A stretch of DNA of 64,000 nucleotides from G051132615 sp051132615 (GCF_051132615.1 NZ_CP152375.1:62001-126000); one strand, 5' to 3'; positions 37,291 through 48,530 are shown, counted from the first letter of the stretch. The notes: generated by a model not told the origin, from the sequence alone. Program-made: numbers and translations.

Positions 37291-37320
37291 AAGGGCATAT
37301 GATTTAAATCATATGCCCTT
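37291..37320 (-). terminator. Terminator of gdhA, a perfect 30-bp palindrome
   Basis: AAGGGCATATGATTT is followed directly by its exact reverse complement. On the minus strand the stem is followed by a T-run, so it serves gdhA, which stops 25 bases earlier. Confidence 0.88.
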
Positions 37321-37344
37321 AACACAAATGATATCGTTATATCG

Positions 37345-39140
<1,796 letters not shown>

Positions 39141-39180
39141 AATAGGGAGAAGAGTATAATCTTACACTCTTCTCCCTATT
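39141..39180 (-). terminator. Long hairpin after cobQ
   Basis: A 15-bp perfect stem AATAGGGAGAAGAGT/ACTCTTCTCCCTATT with a ten-base loop, 41 bases past the cobQ stop. There is no long T-run on either side, so it may end the operon weakly or protect the transcript end. Confidence 0.7.
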
Positions 39181-39220
39181 TTATTATTTAAAACTCAATG
39201 AATTCATTTACATCATTTTT

Positions 39221-40699
39221 TTAATCTTTCATGATTTGATAAATTAAATCCATGTTGACATGGCTACGGACATGATCAGCTAATTTATTGTATTGTTCTT
39301 CTTTAAAGGCTTTAAAATCAAAAGGTTCATCCGTAATTTTATCAGCAAAAGGTTCTAATAAAAACTCGATAAAAGCACCATTATCTAAAATACCATGGAT
39401 ATAGGTACCAAAACAGGTTCGATCTTTATAATAACCATCTTCCCGGCCATCTTGTAATTTATTCATCGTTGACAAACTTTGACCATGAACAGGCAATGTC
39501 GTCCCCATATGAATTTCATAACCTTCGCACATAACTGGCGAATTCAAGAAATTAAATTTGACCTGACGGGTAATTTTTTCGCCCTGCATTTTGGTGGTAA
39601 TAGGCAATAGTCCTAAACCTGGTAAACGCTCAATATCTCCTTCCACATGATCAGGGTCACAAACCTCTTCACCCATAATCTGATACCCACCACAAATCCC
39701 CATAACAGTTGCACCACTTTTATGGGCACGAATAATGCTTTGTGCCACACCATTACGTCTTAATTCATATAAATCAGATAAAGTATTTTTACTACCAGGA
39801 ATCAAAATAATATCGGCCTTTTCTACCTCATCTGTATTATTTGTGTAATATAGATGCACTCTAGGGTCTCTCTCCAGCGCATTAAAATCGGTAAAATTTG
39901 ATAAATGCCGCAATAAAATTACAGCGACATTCACTTTACCGTGGGAAGCCTGAAGGTTTTTGGTTTCCAACATAACCGAATCTTCTTCTTCAATATGAAT
40001 GTCTTTATAATAAGGCACCACTCCCACAACTGGGACACCACATAACTCTTCTAACATGGTTACCCCAGATTCAAACAGGCGAATATCACCGCGAAACTTA
40101 TTAATCAACACACCCTTGATTAATTTTCGCTCTTCTTCATTAAGCAGCATAATAGAGCCATAAACACTGGCAAACACACCCCCTCTATCAATATCAGCGA
40201 CCAGAATAACTGATGCTTTAGCATGCGCCGCCATAGGTAGATTCACCAAATCAACATCACGTAAATTAATTTCAGAAATACTGCCAGCGCCTTCCATCAC
40301 AATGGGGTTAAACCGATTTTGCAGTCGATCAAAAGCAGCATTGACCGCATCTCGCAACTCTTGCCTGCCTTCTTTTCGAAAATACTGGTAAGCACTTTGG
40401 TTACCAACAGGTTTACCATTTAGTATCACTTGGCAAATTTGGTCAGAAGAAGGCTTTAATAACAAAGGGTTCATATCTGTATGGCAATCTACTTTTGCGG
40501 CCTCTGCTTGCACCGCTTGAGCTCTACCTATTTCAAGCCCTTCTGGGGTTGCGTATGAATTTAATGCCATATTTTGAGCTTTAAAAGGTGCAGGTTGATA
40601 GCCATCTTGTAAAAAGATACGGCAAAAGGCAGCCGCAATCACACTTTTACCCACATCACTACCTGTACCCGCTAACATTAAGGGAGACAATTTTTTCAT
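39221..40699 (-). CDS. cobQ: Cobyric acid synthase (CbiP/CobQ)
   Basis: A 492-residue glutamine-dependent enzyme that amidates four side chains of adenosyl-cobyrinic acid a,c-diamide to give cobyric acid. The N-terminal ATP-binding domain has GTGSDVGKSVIAAA at residues 12-25 and APFKAQNMALNSY near 38. The C-terminal class I glutamine amidotransferase domain has MGICGGYQIMG near 333 with the catalytic cysteine, and a histidine in GTYIHGILDN near 433. It is the last gene of the second cobalamin operon, 38 bases after cobC, and is followed by a long hairpin. Confidence 0.96.
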   Translation of the reverse strand: MKKLSPLMLAGTGSDVGKSVIAAAFCRIFLQDGYQPAPFKAQNMALNSYATPEGLEIGRAQAVQAEAAKVDCHTDMNPLLLKPSSDQICQVILNGKPVGNQSAYQYFRKEGRQELRDAVNAAFDRLQNRFNPIVMEGAGSISEINLRDVDLVNLPMAAHAKASVILVADIDRGGVFASVYGSIMLLNEEERKLIKGVLINKFRGDIRLFESGVTMLEELCGVPVVGVVPYYKDIHIEEEDSVMLETKNLQASHGKVNVAVILLRHLSNFTDFNALERDPRVHLYYTNNTDEVEKADIILIPGSKNTLSDLYELRRNGVAQSIIRAHKSGATVMGICGGYQIMGEEVCDPDHVEGDIERLPGLGLLPITTKMQGEKITRQVKFNFLNSPVMCEGYEIHMGTTLPVHGQSLSTMNKLQDGREDGYYKDRTCFGTYIHGILDNGAFIEFLLEPFADKITDEPFDFKAFKEEQYNKLADHVRSHVNMDLIYQIMKD

Positions 40700-40737
40700 G
40701 TTCTGTCTTTCTCTAAATTGATTTTTATATTAAACGG

Positions 40738-41271
40738 CTATACAAGTGTTATCGGGATCACTTGCCCATAAGCAGCTTTGTTCTCAAACATTTTTTCAAA
40801 GGTAACTTGCTCAGTATATACACTGGCACATGCAATCACCCCACCATGAGTAAAAATACCCACTTTTTGATAGGCATTTTGTTTTAACTCGTCTAAAAAC
40901 AAGGCAACACGTTGATATAAATCATGCAGTGATTCACCATTTTGGGCTGGTAAATGAGTCCAATCCTCATACCAAGCGTGCAAATATTGTTGATCTTGTA
41001 TGTGATCCCACACTTGCATTTCCCATGAGCCAAAATCCATTTCTTTTAATCTACTGTCTTGGTTTGCATCATGAAACCCACAAAAATGAGCCAATCGGGT
41101 ACAACGCGACAATGGGCTGGTAAACACTTGATCAAAACGAATGTCTTTGATTTGCTGACATACTGCCTCAGCCTCTTGTTCAAAACTATCTTTCAACCCA
41201 ACATCAAATTGCCCATAACAAACACCTGCAGCAACATCAACTGAAGTATGGCGAATAAAATAAAGGTCCAT
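40738..41271 (-). CDS. cobC: Alpha-ribazole phosphatase (histidine phosphatase family)
   Basis: A protein of about 177 residues in the phosphoglycerate mutase-like family. The N-terminal motif is YFIRHTSV with the phosphate-accepting histidine. FTSPLSRCTRLA near residue 52, EMDFGSWEM near 77 and FTHGGVIAC near 144 complete the active site. In the nucleotide loop pathway it removes the 5'-phosphate of alpha-ribazole phosphate or adenosylcobalamin phosphate. The ATG at 41271 is preferred over an upstream TTG and overlaps the end of cobS by 35 bases, so it is coupled to cobS. Confidence 0.9.
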   Translation of the reverse strand: MDLYFIRHTSVDVAAGVCYGQFDVGLKDSFEQEAEAVCQQIKDIRFDQVFTSPLSRCTRLAHFCGFHDANQDSRLKEMDFGSWEMQVWDHIQDQQYLHAWYEDWTHLPAQNGESLHDLYQRVALFLDELKQNAYQKVGIFTHGGVIACASVYTEQVTFEKMFENKAAYGQVIPITLV

Positions 41272-42019
41272 AATATGTATAAAGGCCTGCAATAGATAAA
41301 TAAAAACTCAACTCAATCAATAAACACAAAGCACCGCAACAGTCCCCAGTGTAACCTTGTATCCTCTTTTGCATTAAAGCAGTTAATCCAATAAACATTA
41401 ATATTGGTAAAATACAGGCAAACCAATAAGGTGGGGGGAATAATAAAACAAGGGGCAACAAACCAGTCACAGCAGAAAAAATAACAATTCCAACACTCAT
41501 TTTGTTATAAATGATTTTGATTTTACTTTCTTCTTCTTTGCGGGCATACGGCAATCTGAATGTGATTAAAGACGCTATAAACTTAGCCAGTGGATCACCT
41601 GCCAATAAAGCAAAGCAGGCTAATTTTAAAGGTAATGCATAAATGGTTTGGTGAAACAACAAGAAATAAATAATTAACGCAATCACCCCAAAACTACCTG
41701 AATGGGAATCTTTCATAATCACCAAAATACGCTCTTTTGTGCCGCCGCCACCAAAACCATCAAAAAAATCAGCTAATCCATCTTCATGTAAAGCACGTGT
41801 CAGAAGTAACCTGCTGACAATTGCCAATATCACAGCAATGGATAAAGGTAAAAACTGTGCGCTAATATATAAGGTAATGGCCATCACACTGGCTGTTAAC
41901 CAACCCGTTAACGCCCAATAATGGGTTAAATCTTTAAAATAATCGCTCGGCACGGTGACCACTTTATATAGTGGTAACCGTGTAAAAAACATAAAAGCCG
42001 CTGCAATACGTAGTAACAT
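41237..42019 (-). CDS. cobS: Adenosylcobinamide-GDP ribazoletransferase (cobalamin synthase)
   Basis: A 260-residue integral membrane enzyme that joins adenosylcobinamide-GDP to alpha-ribazole (phosphate). The N-terminus AAAFMFFTRLPLYKV and the acidic motif HEDGLADFFDGFGGG near residue 78, which holds the metal-binding aspartates, are diagnostic. About six membrane helices are visible, and YTGDCCGALCLL near 225 is conserved. It starts two bases after the cobT stop. Confidence 0.95.
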   Translation of the reverse strand: MLLRIAAAFMFFTRLPLYKVVTVPSDYFKDLTHYWALTGWLTASVMAITLYISAQFLPLSIAVILAIVSRLLLTRALHEDGLADFFDGFGGGGTKERILVIMKDSHSGSFGVIALIIYFLLFHQTIYALPLKLACFALLAGDPLAKFIASLITFRLPYARKEEESKIKIIYNKMSVGIVIFSAVTGLLPLVLLFPPPYWFACILPILMFIGLTALMQKRIQGYTGDCCGALCLLIELSFYLSIAGLYTYYGPLFYSPYFS

Positions 42020-42021
42020 AA

Positions 42022-43059
42022 TTAAAAATACTTGGTCACTTGAACTTTTTTAAAAGAGCTCATTTCATTAATCATTTTGACTGCAGACTCAACCAATGGA
42101 TAAGCACATAATGCCCCTGTTCCTTCTCCCAATCTTAAACCTAAATTAAGTAAAGGTTTCGCCCCTAAATAATCCAATACTTGTTTATGCCCTGCCTCAT
42201 CCCCTTGATGACCAAAGACGGCATAAGACAAAACTTCTGGGTATAATTTTGACGCAGCCAATAAACAACAAGTCATAATAAACCCATCAATTAAAATCAC
42301 CATTTTTAATTCAGCAGCCCTCAACATAGCGCCAACTGTCATGACCATTTCAAACCCGCCAAAATAACGAATAATATCCCAAGTTGAATAATCACCCTGA
42401 TAGTTTTCTAAAGCCTGCTTGAGGACATTATATTTGTGTGAGACCCCTTGGCTATTTAAACCAGAACCAGCCCCTACACATTGCTCTAACGGGATATCTG
42501 TCAAACAAGTCATCCACATAGAAGAAGCAGATGTATTGGCAATGCCCATCTCGCCTATGCATAAAACATTGCATCCCTCATCTGCACAGCCATCCACTAT
42601 TTTTGCGCCTTGTTCAATAGCAAACTCCAGTTCTTCATGAGTCATGGCCGCCTCATATAAGAAATTTCTGGTTTCATTGCGGATTTTCAAATCAATGATA
42701 CCAGTATCTGGTTTAAACTGATAATTGACCCCTGCATCGACAATTTTCATGGTAAAACCGTGTTGTTTGGCTAAAAAATTAACCCCTGCACCACCCGATA
42801 AAAAATTCAAAATCATTTGATAAGTGATTTCTTGAGGAGATAAGCTCACTTTTTCATGAGCAATGCCATGGTCTGCGGCAAATACAATGTGATGAGGGTA
42901 ATTCAACTGAGGACTTAAAGTTTGTTGAATCCAACCAATTTGTGTGGCTAAATCTTCTAATGCACCTAAAGAGCCCTTAGGCTTAGTTAAATTATTAATT
43001 TTGTCTTCTAATAAGGGCAAAATATCATCATCAGGTTTATTTATATTAAATAATTTCAT
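42022..43059 (-). CDS. cobT: Nicotinate-nucleotide--dimethylbenzimidazole phosphoribosyltransferase
   Basis: A 345-residue enzyme that activates the lower-ligand base to its alpha-ribotide. Recognisable parts are [15 protein letters not shown] near residue 27, [14 protein letters not shown] near 65, [13 protein letters not shown] near 168, [12 protein letters not shown] near 284 and the catalytic glutamate in RLGEGTGAL near 310. It belongs to the second cobalamin operon, downstream of cobU. No dimethylbenzimidazole synthesis gene is in the window, so the base must come from elsewhere. Confidence 0.96.
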   Translation of the reverse strand: MKLFNINKPDDDILPLLEDKINNLTKPKGSLGALEDLATQIGWIQQTLSPQLNYPHHIVFAADHGIAHEKVSLSPQEITYQMILNFLSGGAGVNFLAKQHGFTMKIVDAGVNYQFKPDTGIIDLKIRNETRNFLYEAAMTHEELEFAIEQGAKIVDGCADEGCNVLCIGEMGIANTSASSMWMTCLTDIPLEQCVGAGSGLNSQGVSHKYNVLKQALENYQGDYSTWDIIRYFGGFEMVMTVGAMLRAAELKMVILIDGFIMTCCLLAASKLYPEVLSYAVFGHQGDEAGHKQVLDYLGAKPLLNLGLRLGEGTGALCAYPLVESAVKMINEMSSFKKVQVTKYF

Positions 43060-43071
43060 ATTGACTTCCTT

Positions 43072-43620
43072 TTATTTATAAAGCAATGCTGGAAACCAGT
43101 TTTTATCGCCTTTTACTGGCATAGCAATACCAGAAACCATAAAAAAAACCTCATCGGCATTGCCTGCGATATATTGATTTAACCAACCTTGCAAATCAGA
43201 AAAACGACGCTGAATCAGATTATCTGACATACCTCCTAAACCAATTTCATTGGTGACAAAGATAAAATGAGCATCTTGTTCAGTAAAACGGTCAAATTCC
43301 GCTTTTAATTCTTTTAATGCTTGCTCAACATCAGAATCTAAGTCAAAAAAGAAATTTGTGGCCCACAGTGTCACACAATCAATAATCACCACCTTGCCAT
43401 TAATATCATGCTTACTTAATTGCTTTTCTTCTTCAATATTAAGCCAATGATCATCCCGATCAGCTTGATGCCGCTCAATACGTTGTTTATGCTCTTCATC
43501 CCATATACGTGATGTGGCCAAATAAACAGGATTGTCACTCAAAGACAAGGCCATATTTTGTGCATATGAGCTTTTGCCTGAACGTTGTCCACCTGTTACT
43601 AAAGTAATTTTTTTCATCAT
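43072..43620 (-). CDS. cobU: Adenosylcobinamide kinase / guanylyltransferase
   Basis: A bifunctional enzyme of about 182 residues that phosphorylates adenosylcobinamide and transfers GMP to it. The P-loop is GGQRSGKSSYAQ near the N-terminus. The guanylylated histidine lies in RIERHQADRDDHW near residue 46, and DCVTLWATNFFF and FVTNEIGLGGM follow. The frame is open to 43668, but the ATG at 43620 overlaps the cbiB stop (ATGA) and gives the standard start. Confidence 0.95.
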   Translation of the reverse strand: MMKKITLVTGGQRSGKSSYAQNMALSLSDNPVYLATSRIWDEEHKQRIERHQADRDDHWLNIEEEKQLSKHDINGKVVIIDCVTLWATNFFFDLDSDVEQALKELKAEFDRFTEQDAHFIFVTNEIGLGGMSDNLIQRRFSDLQGWLNQYIAGNADEVFFMVSGIAMPVKGDKNWFPALLYK

Positions 43621-44555
43621 AAAAAGCCCATTATATAAATAAGAATCATGACCAGAACCATAAGCCATTCAACCCGTTGATTCACCTGAATGGCTTTTTG
43701 CATATCTGTTGTATTCAATGCTCTGTTATTATGACCAATATAAGGTTTATCAATTAATTGACCAAAATACACATTCGGTCCACCAAAACGACAATCTAAT
43801 ATACCAGCTAATGCAGCTTCTGGGTAACCCGAATTAGGGCTTGCATGCTGTGTACCATACTGACGTAAAAAAGAGTATTTAGAGAACTTATTACTCACAG
43901 CCAGCATCAGTAATGCCGTCAATCTGGCTGGAATATAATTAGCAATATCATCTATTCTCGCAGCAAAACAGCCAAATTCTTTATACCGTTCATTTTTATA
44001 ACCGATCATAGAATCAAGTGTATTGATCATTTTATAAGCTAACATACCTGGTAGTCCTAAAACCAAAAACCAAAATAATGGTGCAATCACGCCATCGCTT
44101 AAATTTTCAGCTAATGTTTCTAAAGCTGCTGTACGAATTTGCTGTTCGTTTAATTGTGATGTGTCTCGCCCCACAATTCTAGCCACTTGTATACGTCCCT
44201 CTTCCAAAGAGCGATCTGTTGCTTCAAACACCTGACGCACTTCTTGAGCCAAAGTGGTTCCTGCCAAACAAAAAAATACCAATATAACACTCAATACCAT
44301 TGCTAAATAATGATTGCGTTGATATAAGACGATCAAAAAACTTAAACTGACTATATACACAAACATAATAAGACCAACAGTTAAGAAGGCACCTTTAGCC
44401 ATACGATGACGCCCCTTGTTTAATCGTTTTTCTCCAAATGAAATCATTTTGCCAAACCCCACTATTGGGTGAGGTAAATAAGCTGGGTCTCCCAGTAATT
44501 TATCCAACAAAAAGCCTATAGCCAAAGGCAATATCATGAGTGTGAGGATTGCCAT
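43617..44555 (-). CDS. cbiB: Adenosylcobinamide-phosphate synthase (CbiB)
   Basis: A 312-residue membrane protein that attaches the aminopropanol arm to adenosylcobyric acid. The N-terminus LLDKLLGDPAYLPHPIVGFGKMI is diagnostic (key residues GDPxxxPHP), and ETLAENLSDGVIAPLFW near residue 148 and YPEAALAGIL near 243 are conserved. Several membrane helices are visible. It overlaps the end of cobD by 22 bases. In Salmonella cbiB lies after cbiA; here it sits with cobD, the next enzyme in function. Confidence 0.95.
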   Translation of the reverse strand: MAILTLMILPLAIGFLLDKLLGDPAYLPHPIVGFGKMISFGEKRLNKGRHRMAKGAFLTVGLIMFVYIVSLSFLIVLYQRNHYLAMVLSVILVFFCLAGTTLAQEVRQVFEATDRSLEEGRIQVARIVGRDTSQLNEQQIRTAALETLAENLSDGVIAPLFWFLVLGLPGMLAYKMINTLDSMIGYKNERYKEFGCFAARIDDIANYIPARLTALLMLAVSNKFSKYSFLRQYGTQHASPNSGYPEAALAGILDCRFGGPNVYFGQLIDKPYIGHNNRALNTTDMQKAIQVNQRVEWLMVLVMILIYIMGFL

Positions 44556-45556
44556 TGTTTGATTGCCTGTATCAGTTGATTATTTTCATGTTTGTTTTGA
44601 GTTGCAATGCGTAAATAGTATTCATTTAAACCAGCAAAATTCGCCGCATCTCGAATCAAAAAACCAAATTCATTTGCTAAATAATTTTTAAGATGTGCCG
44701 CTTTATATTTAGCCAAACACACCAAAAAAAAGTGGGTATCTGTAGGATATACTGTTATCCCCTCAATGGTTTCTAGCTGCTTTTGTAACTGTTTTGTTTC
44801 AATCAGTAAGGTGTCTAAATCAATCGTATAGTCATGGTGATGATTTAATAAATACTTCCCAGCTTCTATTGCCAATTGATTCACTGCCCAAGGCATACAA
44901 TAACAGGTCACTTTGCGGAGTAAATCAGCACTGGCCGTCATATATCCCAAACGCAAGCCTGGAATCGCATAATGTTTGGTCATAGAATGTAAAACCATTA
45001 CATTCGGGTATGTAAGTGCCCCAGAAACAGAAAAAAGGGGATGTTGGGTAAAATGCTCATATGATTGGTCAATAACAAATAATGTATTTGGATGCCTTTT
45101 AATCGCGTGTTCCAGCTCATCTTGATCATATGCTAAACCTGTTGGATTGTTTGGGTGACACAACCATAATAAATCCGTCTGTTCAGATACCGCCTCATGC
45201 AATGAAAACGCATATTTCATTTGATGTTGATGCAAAACACAGGCATCTGCATATTCACTGAAGGTTGGGATGATGATACTGCTTTTTTTACCTGCAAATG
45301 CTTGCGCAATTAAATAAATTGCTTCTGTGGCACCATTAGTGACACAAATTGATTCTGGCGAAATACACTCTTTTTGTGCCAGTAATGCCACCAAAGATTC
45401 TGCGGCAGGTTCAGGATAAGAATGAATTAATGCTAAAGATTGGCTTAAATGCTGGTGCAAAGCTCCCCAATCAAACCGACCATAAACATTTGAACTAAAG
45501 TTAATGCTGATCGGACGCCCATAACGATACCCGTCATCCCCATGTCCATGAATCAT
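44534..45556 (-). CDS. cobD: L-threonine-O-3-phosphate decarboxylase (CobD, PLP-dependent)
   Basis: A 340-residue fold-type I aminotransferase-like enzyme that makes (R)-1-amino-2-propanol phosphate. It opens with HGHGDDGYRYGRPISINFSS, as in CobD. It has TNGATEAIYLI near residue 77, HPNNPTGL near 134 and the PLP lysine in HSMTKHYAIPGLRLGY near 193. It overlaps cbiO by four bases. No threonine kinase (PduX) gene is visible, so threonine phosphate must come from elsewhere. Histidinol-phosphate aminotransferase is a relative but the context decides for CobD. Confidence 0.92.
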   Translation of the reverse strand: MIHGHGDDGYRYGRPISINFSSNVYGRFDWGALHQHLSQSLALIHSYPEPAAESLVALLAQKECISPESICVTNGATEAIYLIAQAFAGKKSSIIIPTFSEYADACVLHQHQMKYAFSLHEAVSEQTDLLWLCHPNNPTGLAYDQDELEHAIKRHPNTLFVIDQSYEHFTQHPLFSVSGALTYPNVMVLHSMTKHYAIPGLRLGYMTASADLLRKVTCYCMPWAVNQLAIEAGKYLLNHHHDYTIDLDTLLIETKQLQKQLETIEGITVYPTDTHFFLVCLAKYKAAHLKNYLANEFGFLIRDAANFAGLNEYYLRIATQNKHENNQLIQAIKQWQSSHS

Positions 45557-46383
45557 GATTTTTCAACGCTTTCTGACTTTAAAAAAGCCGCTGAAGCAAA
45601 TAATGCCTCCTCTGTTCGATATAAAGGGATGCCCATTTGCACATGCAACTTCACCAACCAAGGCTGAGTTAACTGAGCTTCTTTTATTCGCTCAGTATGT
45701 AAAAAAACGTCTTCAGGTTGCCCGGACAAGGCAATTTGTCCTTTATCCAACACATAGACTGTATCGCATATTTGATAAATCAAATCAATATCATGGCTAG
45801 ATATAACCACATGCTTCCCTTCTGCCACAATCTTATTGATGATTTGAATAATATGTTCACGCCCTTTAGGATCCAAACCTGCCGTTGGTTCATCCAATAA
45901 GATACAGGGCGCATCAAGCATCAAAGCGCCAGCAATAGCAACCCGTTTTTTTTGTCCATAACTTAAATACTGTATCGGCTTATGACAAAAACTTTTTGCA
46001 TCAACTAAAGTTAATACTGTATTCAAACGCTCTTCAATCAACGTTTCGGACACACCTAAATTACGTAAGCTAAAAGCAATGTCACTTTTAATGTCTGTAT
46101 AAAAAATTTGTTGATCTGGGTCCTGAAAGACCATCGCCACATTTTTTCGTAACTGGTATAACCCAGCTTTATCATAATGAATACCCTGATGCTGCCAAAG
46201 CACTTCACCTGATGTTGGTTTCAATAAACCGAGCAAATTCATAAATAAGGTCGATTTACCTGAACCATTTGCGCCAACAATCCCTGTCACTTTTCCTAAA
46301 GAAAAATCTAAATTAATCCTTGTTAATACCTCTTCACCTTCTTCATAACCAAAACACAGATCTTTAGTGGCTAACATAGACAC
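45553..46383 (-). CDS. cbiO: Cobalt ECF transporter ATPase CbiO
   Basis: A 276-residue ABC ATPase: Walker A GANGSGKST near residue 36, Q-loop MVFQDPDQQIF near 83, signature LSYGQKKR near 138 and Walker B CILLDEPTAGLD near 156. The DPDQQ stretch is typical of ECF-type ATPases. With CbiM, CbiN and CbiQ it forms the cobalt importer. It starts 12 bases after cbiQ and overlaps cobD. Confidence 0.95.
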   Translation of the reverse strand: MSMLATKDLCFGYEEGEEVLTRINLDFSLGKVTGIVGANGSGKSTLFMNLLGLLKPTSGEVLWQHQGIHYDKAGLYQLRKNVAMVFQDPDQQIFYTDIKSDIAFSLRNLGVSETLIEERLNTVLTLVDAKSFCHKPIQYLSYGQKKRVAIAGALMLDAPCILLDEPTAGLDPKGREHIIQIINKIVAEGKHVVISSHDIDLIYQICDTVYVLDKGQIALSGQPEDVFLHTERIKEAQLTQPWLVKLHVQMGIPLYRTEEALFASAAFLKSESVEKS

Positions 46384-46395
46384 ACAACTTTCTTA

Positions 46396-47073
46396 TCACA
46401 GGTGAAAATGCCCATCATACAACTTCATCTTTAATGCAATAGACATTTTTTTATAACGATCTATTACTCTTTCCAACAACATGGCAACCAACATACTCAA
46501 AGAATGATAACTTGTTCTAAGAGAAACATAACCAAAACGCAATGTTTGAGCACGATATATTGCCCCCACTTCATCTAAAAAGATAAAGATAAAACGATAA
46601 GTTAATAACGTAATTTCCATAAGCAACAAAGGAACTTTACACCGTTTACCAATAATGATCATTTGGTCAAAAGGCGTGCTCAACACAAAAGCAAAAGTCA
46701 CCACCAATGCAGATATACTACGCCAAAATGTCTCATATGCAATCACACGCGATTGAGCATCAATCCCAATATAAACAGAGCCCATAGTCAACTTAAGCCA
46801 CATATGATTGCCATCCCATGATACGGACAACAAAATACCCAACATACTGACCAATAAAAAAGAAAAAGGCACCAATAACCATTTCCCATATCGTTTGAGA
46901 CTAATACGTGCGCTAAAACAAGTAAAAGGAACCAAAATACAAAAGATCACTATTTGTACCATTGGGGTTGTCCATAACACGAAAAGCAGCAATGTAATAA
47001 ACAACCCAAATTTAATGAGTGGATCAATTGTACGCCAACGATTCTGATAGGCTAAATGATCAATTTCCAGCAT
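46396..47073 (-). CDS. cbiQ: Cobalt ECF transporter membrane subunit CbiQ
   Basis: A protein of about 225 residues with five or so hydrophobic segments, the T component of the cobalt importer. It starts MLEIDHLAYQNRWRTIDPLIKF, where RTIDPLIK is the family start. The C-terminal region LRFGYVSLRTSYHSL with a following short Ala-Arg-like coupling segment fits CbiQ. The frame is open to 47133, but ATG 47073 is preferred; it overlaps cbiN by 14 bases. Confidence 0.92.
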   Translation of the reverse strand: MLEIDHLAYQNRWRTIDPLIKFGLFITLLLFVLWTTPMVQIVIFCILVPFTCFSARISLKRYGKWLLVPFSFLLVSMLGILLSVSWDGNHMWLKLTMGSVYIGIDAQSRVIAYETFWRSISALVVTFAFVLSTPFDQMIIIGKRCKVPLLLMEITLLTYRFIFIFLDEVGAIYRAQTLRFGYVSLRTSYHSLSMLVAMLLERVIDRYKKMSIALKMKLYDGHFHL

Positions 47074-47350
47074 GAACGTTTCTGCCCCGTCCTCGGTAAT
47101 ATCCCAAGATATAACAAATGACCCCTGCACCAATTGAACCTTGTAAGGTAAACAATAAACTTTCTATTTCACCACTTGCCGGTTCATAAAGCGAACTAAA
47201 CCATGGCTCATAATCAGGGTGAATTTGCGTAATCATTTCTTCTGCTTGTCCATCAGCACCGCCAAACTCTGCCTCTTTATTTTGCGGCATAAAAAATGGA
47301 ACCAATACCAAAGCTACAACCAGTAAGAATAAAATCAGATTTTTTTTCAT
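47060..47350 (-). CDS. cbiN: Cobalt transport protein CbiN
   Basis: A 96-residue protein with two membrane helices (residues 4-21 and about 66-86) joined by an acidic periplasmic loop with FGGADGQAEEMI and YEPWFSSLYEPASGEIESLLF. This is the CbiN layout. It helps CbiM load cobalt. It overlaps cbiM by four bases at its start and cbiQ at its end, so all three are coupled. Confidence 0.94.
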   Translation of the reverse strand: MKKNLILFLLVVALVLVPFFMPQNKEAEFGGADGQAEEMITQIHPDYEPWFSSLYEPASGEIESLLFTLQGSIGAGVICYILGYYRGRGRNVHAGN

Positions 47351-48084
47351 TTTGCCAATCCTTGTGCTGGGACTAATTTACGCGCAGTAATCACATTATA
47401 AATAATCACGGTTAACAAACCTTCAGCAATAGCAATCGGTAGTTGTGTCACACAAAAAATCGCCAAAAATTTAGTCGTAGCCGCCATCATACCCAATTGA
47501 GGATCAGGAAAAGCTGCACCTAATTGAACAGAAGTCACAAAATAAGTAGAAATATCCGCAGCAAATGCACATAAAAACACAGCCACATCTTTTCTGACAT
47601 TCATAGAACAAGCTGTTTTCCAAACCAAATATCCTACGATTGGTCCTACTACAGCCATTGAAACCCCATTGGCACCTAAAGTGGTTAATCCACCATGAGC
47701 TAAAAACAGTGATTGAAATAACAAAACAATACCACCCAAAATAGACATCACCCACGGTCCAAACATCACCACCCCTAAACCAACACCAGTGGGATGCGAA
47801 CAACTACCGGTAACCGAAGGCATTTTTAAGGCAGACAAGACAAAAACAAAAGCACCACATAAAGCAAGTAGAATTTTCCGATCGCCTTCTTCTTGAACAA
47901 TTTTTTTCATTTGAACAAGGCCGAAAATCAAAAAAGGAATATAAACAAGCCACCATGCAAAAGCCCATTCTTTAGGTAAGAACCCTTCCATAATATGCAT
48001 GGCAAAAACTTGCTGAGGGATAAGCACTAATAATAAGGCCAACCCGCCTGATACTATTAGTGACTTTGACTTCGTATTTTTCAT
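47347..48084 (-). CDS. cbiM: Cobalt-binding S component CbiM
   Basis: A 245-residue membrane protein. A signal peptide (residues 1-28, ending VFA) precedes MHIMEGFLPKEWAFAW, the mature N-terminus whose amine and histidine ligate the metal. SCSHPTGVGLGVVMFGPW near residue 92 supplies further ligands. This is the substrate-binding subunit of the cobalt importer. It is the first gene after riboswitch 2, so cobalt uptake and the late cobalamin genes are switched off together when cobalamin is plentiful. Confidence 0.96.
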   Translation of the reverse strand: MKNTKSKSLIVSGGLALLLVLIPQQVFAMHIMEGFLPKEWAFAWWLVYIPFLIFGLVQMKKIVQEEGDRKILLALCGAFVFVLSALKMPSVTGSCSHPTGVGLGVVMFGPWVMSILGGIVLLFQSLFLAHGGLTTLGANGVSMAVVGPIVGYLVWKTACSMNVRKDVAVFLCAFAADISTYFVTSVQLGAAFPDPQLGMMAATTKFLAIFCVTQLPIAIAEGLLTVIIYNVITARKLVPAQGLAK

Positions 48085-48111
48085 AGAACAACCTCACTTT
48101 AATTGTTTCGT

Positions 48112-48147
48112 AATAAACAAAAAATCCTGCCACTCTTTGGCAGGACT
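48112..48147 (-). terminator. Riboswitch 2 expression-platform terminator
   Basis: On the minus strand TCCTGCCA, a five-base loop, TGGCAGGA and a T-run. It lies between the aptamer and cbiM, about 30 bases before the cbiM start. This is where ligand-bound transcripts should end. Confidence 0.88.
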
Positions 48148-48202
48148 CGTAACGATTGCAATATGACACTATATAAAACGCATAGCACACACAACAATTG
48201 CT

Positions 48203-48402
48203 CTCTTCCCACCGAAGAAGTCAACAGCAAAAGTAATAAGACTGGTATTCTGGCTTAGCTTCATCCTTACCCATTCCTTCCCAAACATAATTGTTCAGTG
48301 GTTTCTACTGGGTTCGTCCACATTACAGCAGCGGGGGCTGCGCAGGATTCACACCTGCTTCCCTAATGGTATTCAAACCATTGCATCCGATTACTTATAT
48401 TA
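48203..48402 (-). promoter_or_regulatory. Cobalamin riboswitch 2 (upstream of cbiM)
   Basis: The aptamer spans about 48235-48402 and carries the class-defining core on the minus strand: GGGAAGCAGGTG, then TCCTGCGCAGCCCCCGCTGC, then CCACTG, then GGGAAGG and AAGCCAG. A small hairpin CTTC-TTCGGTGG-GAAG follows at 48203-48220; its G-rich loop can pair with the C-rich L5 and is probably P13 of the kissing loop. An intrinsic terminator comes next. Cobalamin binding should stop transcription of cbiMNQO and the genes behind. Confidence 0.95.
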
Positions 48403-48408
48403 AAGTTG

Positions 48409-48437
48409 AGTCTAGTCTTCTATCTACTTAAGGTAAA
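48409..48437 (-). promoter_or_regulatory. Promoter candidate of riboswitch 2
   Basis: TTTACC, 17 bases, TAGACT on the minus strand. The same pair of boxes at the same spacing lies upstream of riboswitch 1. Four of six -10 bases match the sigma-70 consensus, and the predicted start falls at the 5' edge of the aptamer. Confidence 0.6.
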
Positions 48438-48530
48438 GAGGAAAAGGTCATTAATTTGATCTAGGTAAAGTTCTTTAAGAATATGACTTATTCAATTGCC
48501 TTTTTTTGCTGTTAAGACAAATATACGATT

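Noticed and set aside
47972..48190. 72-codon frame overlapping the cbiM start and leader
   Set aside because: It is a shadow of cbiM and the riboswitch 2 terminator in another frame.
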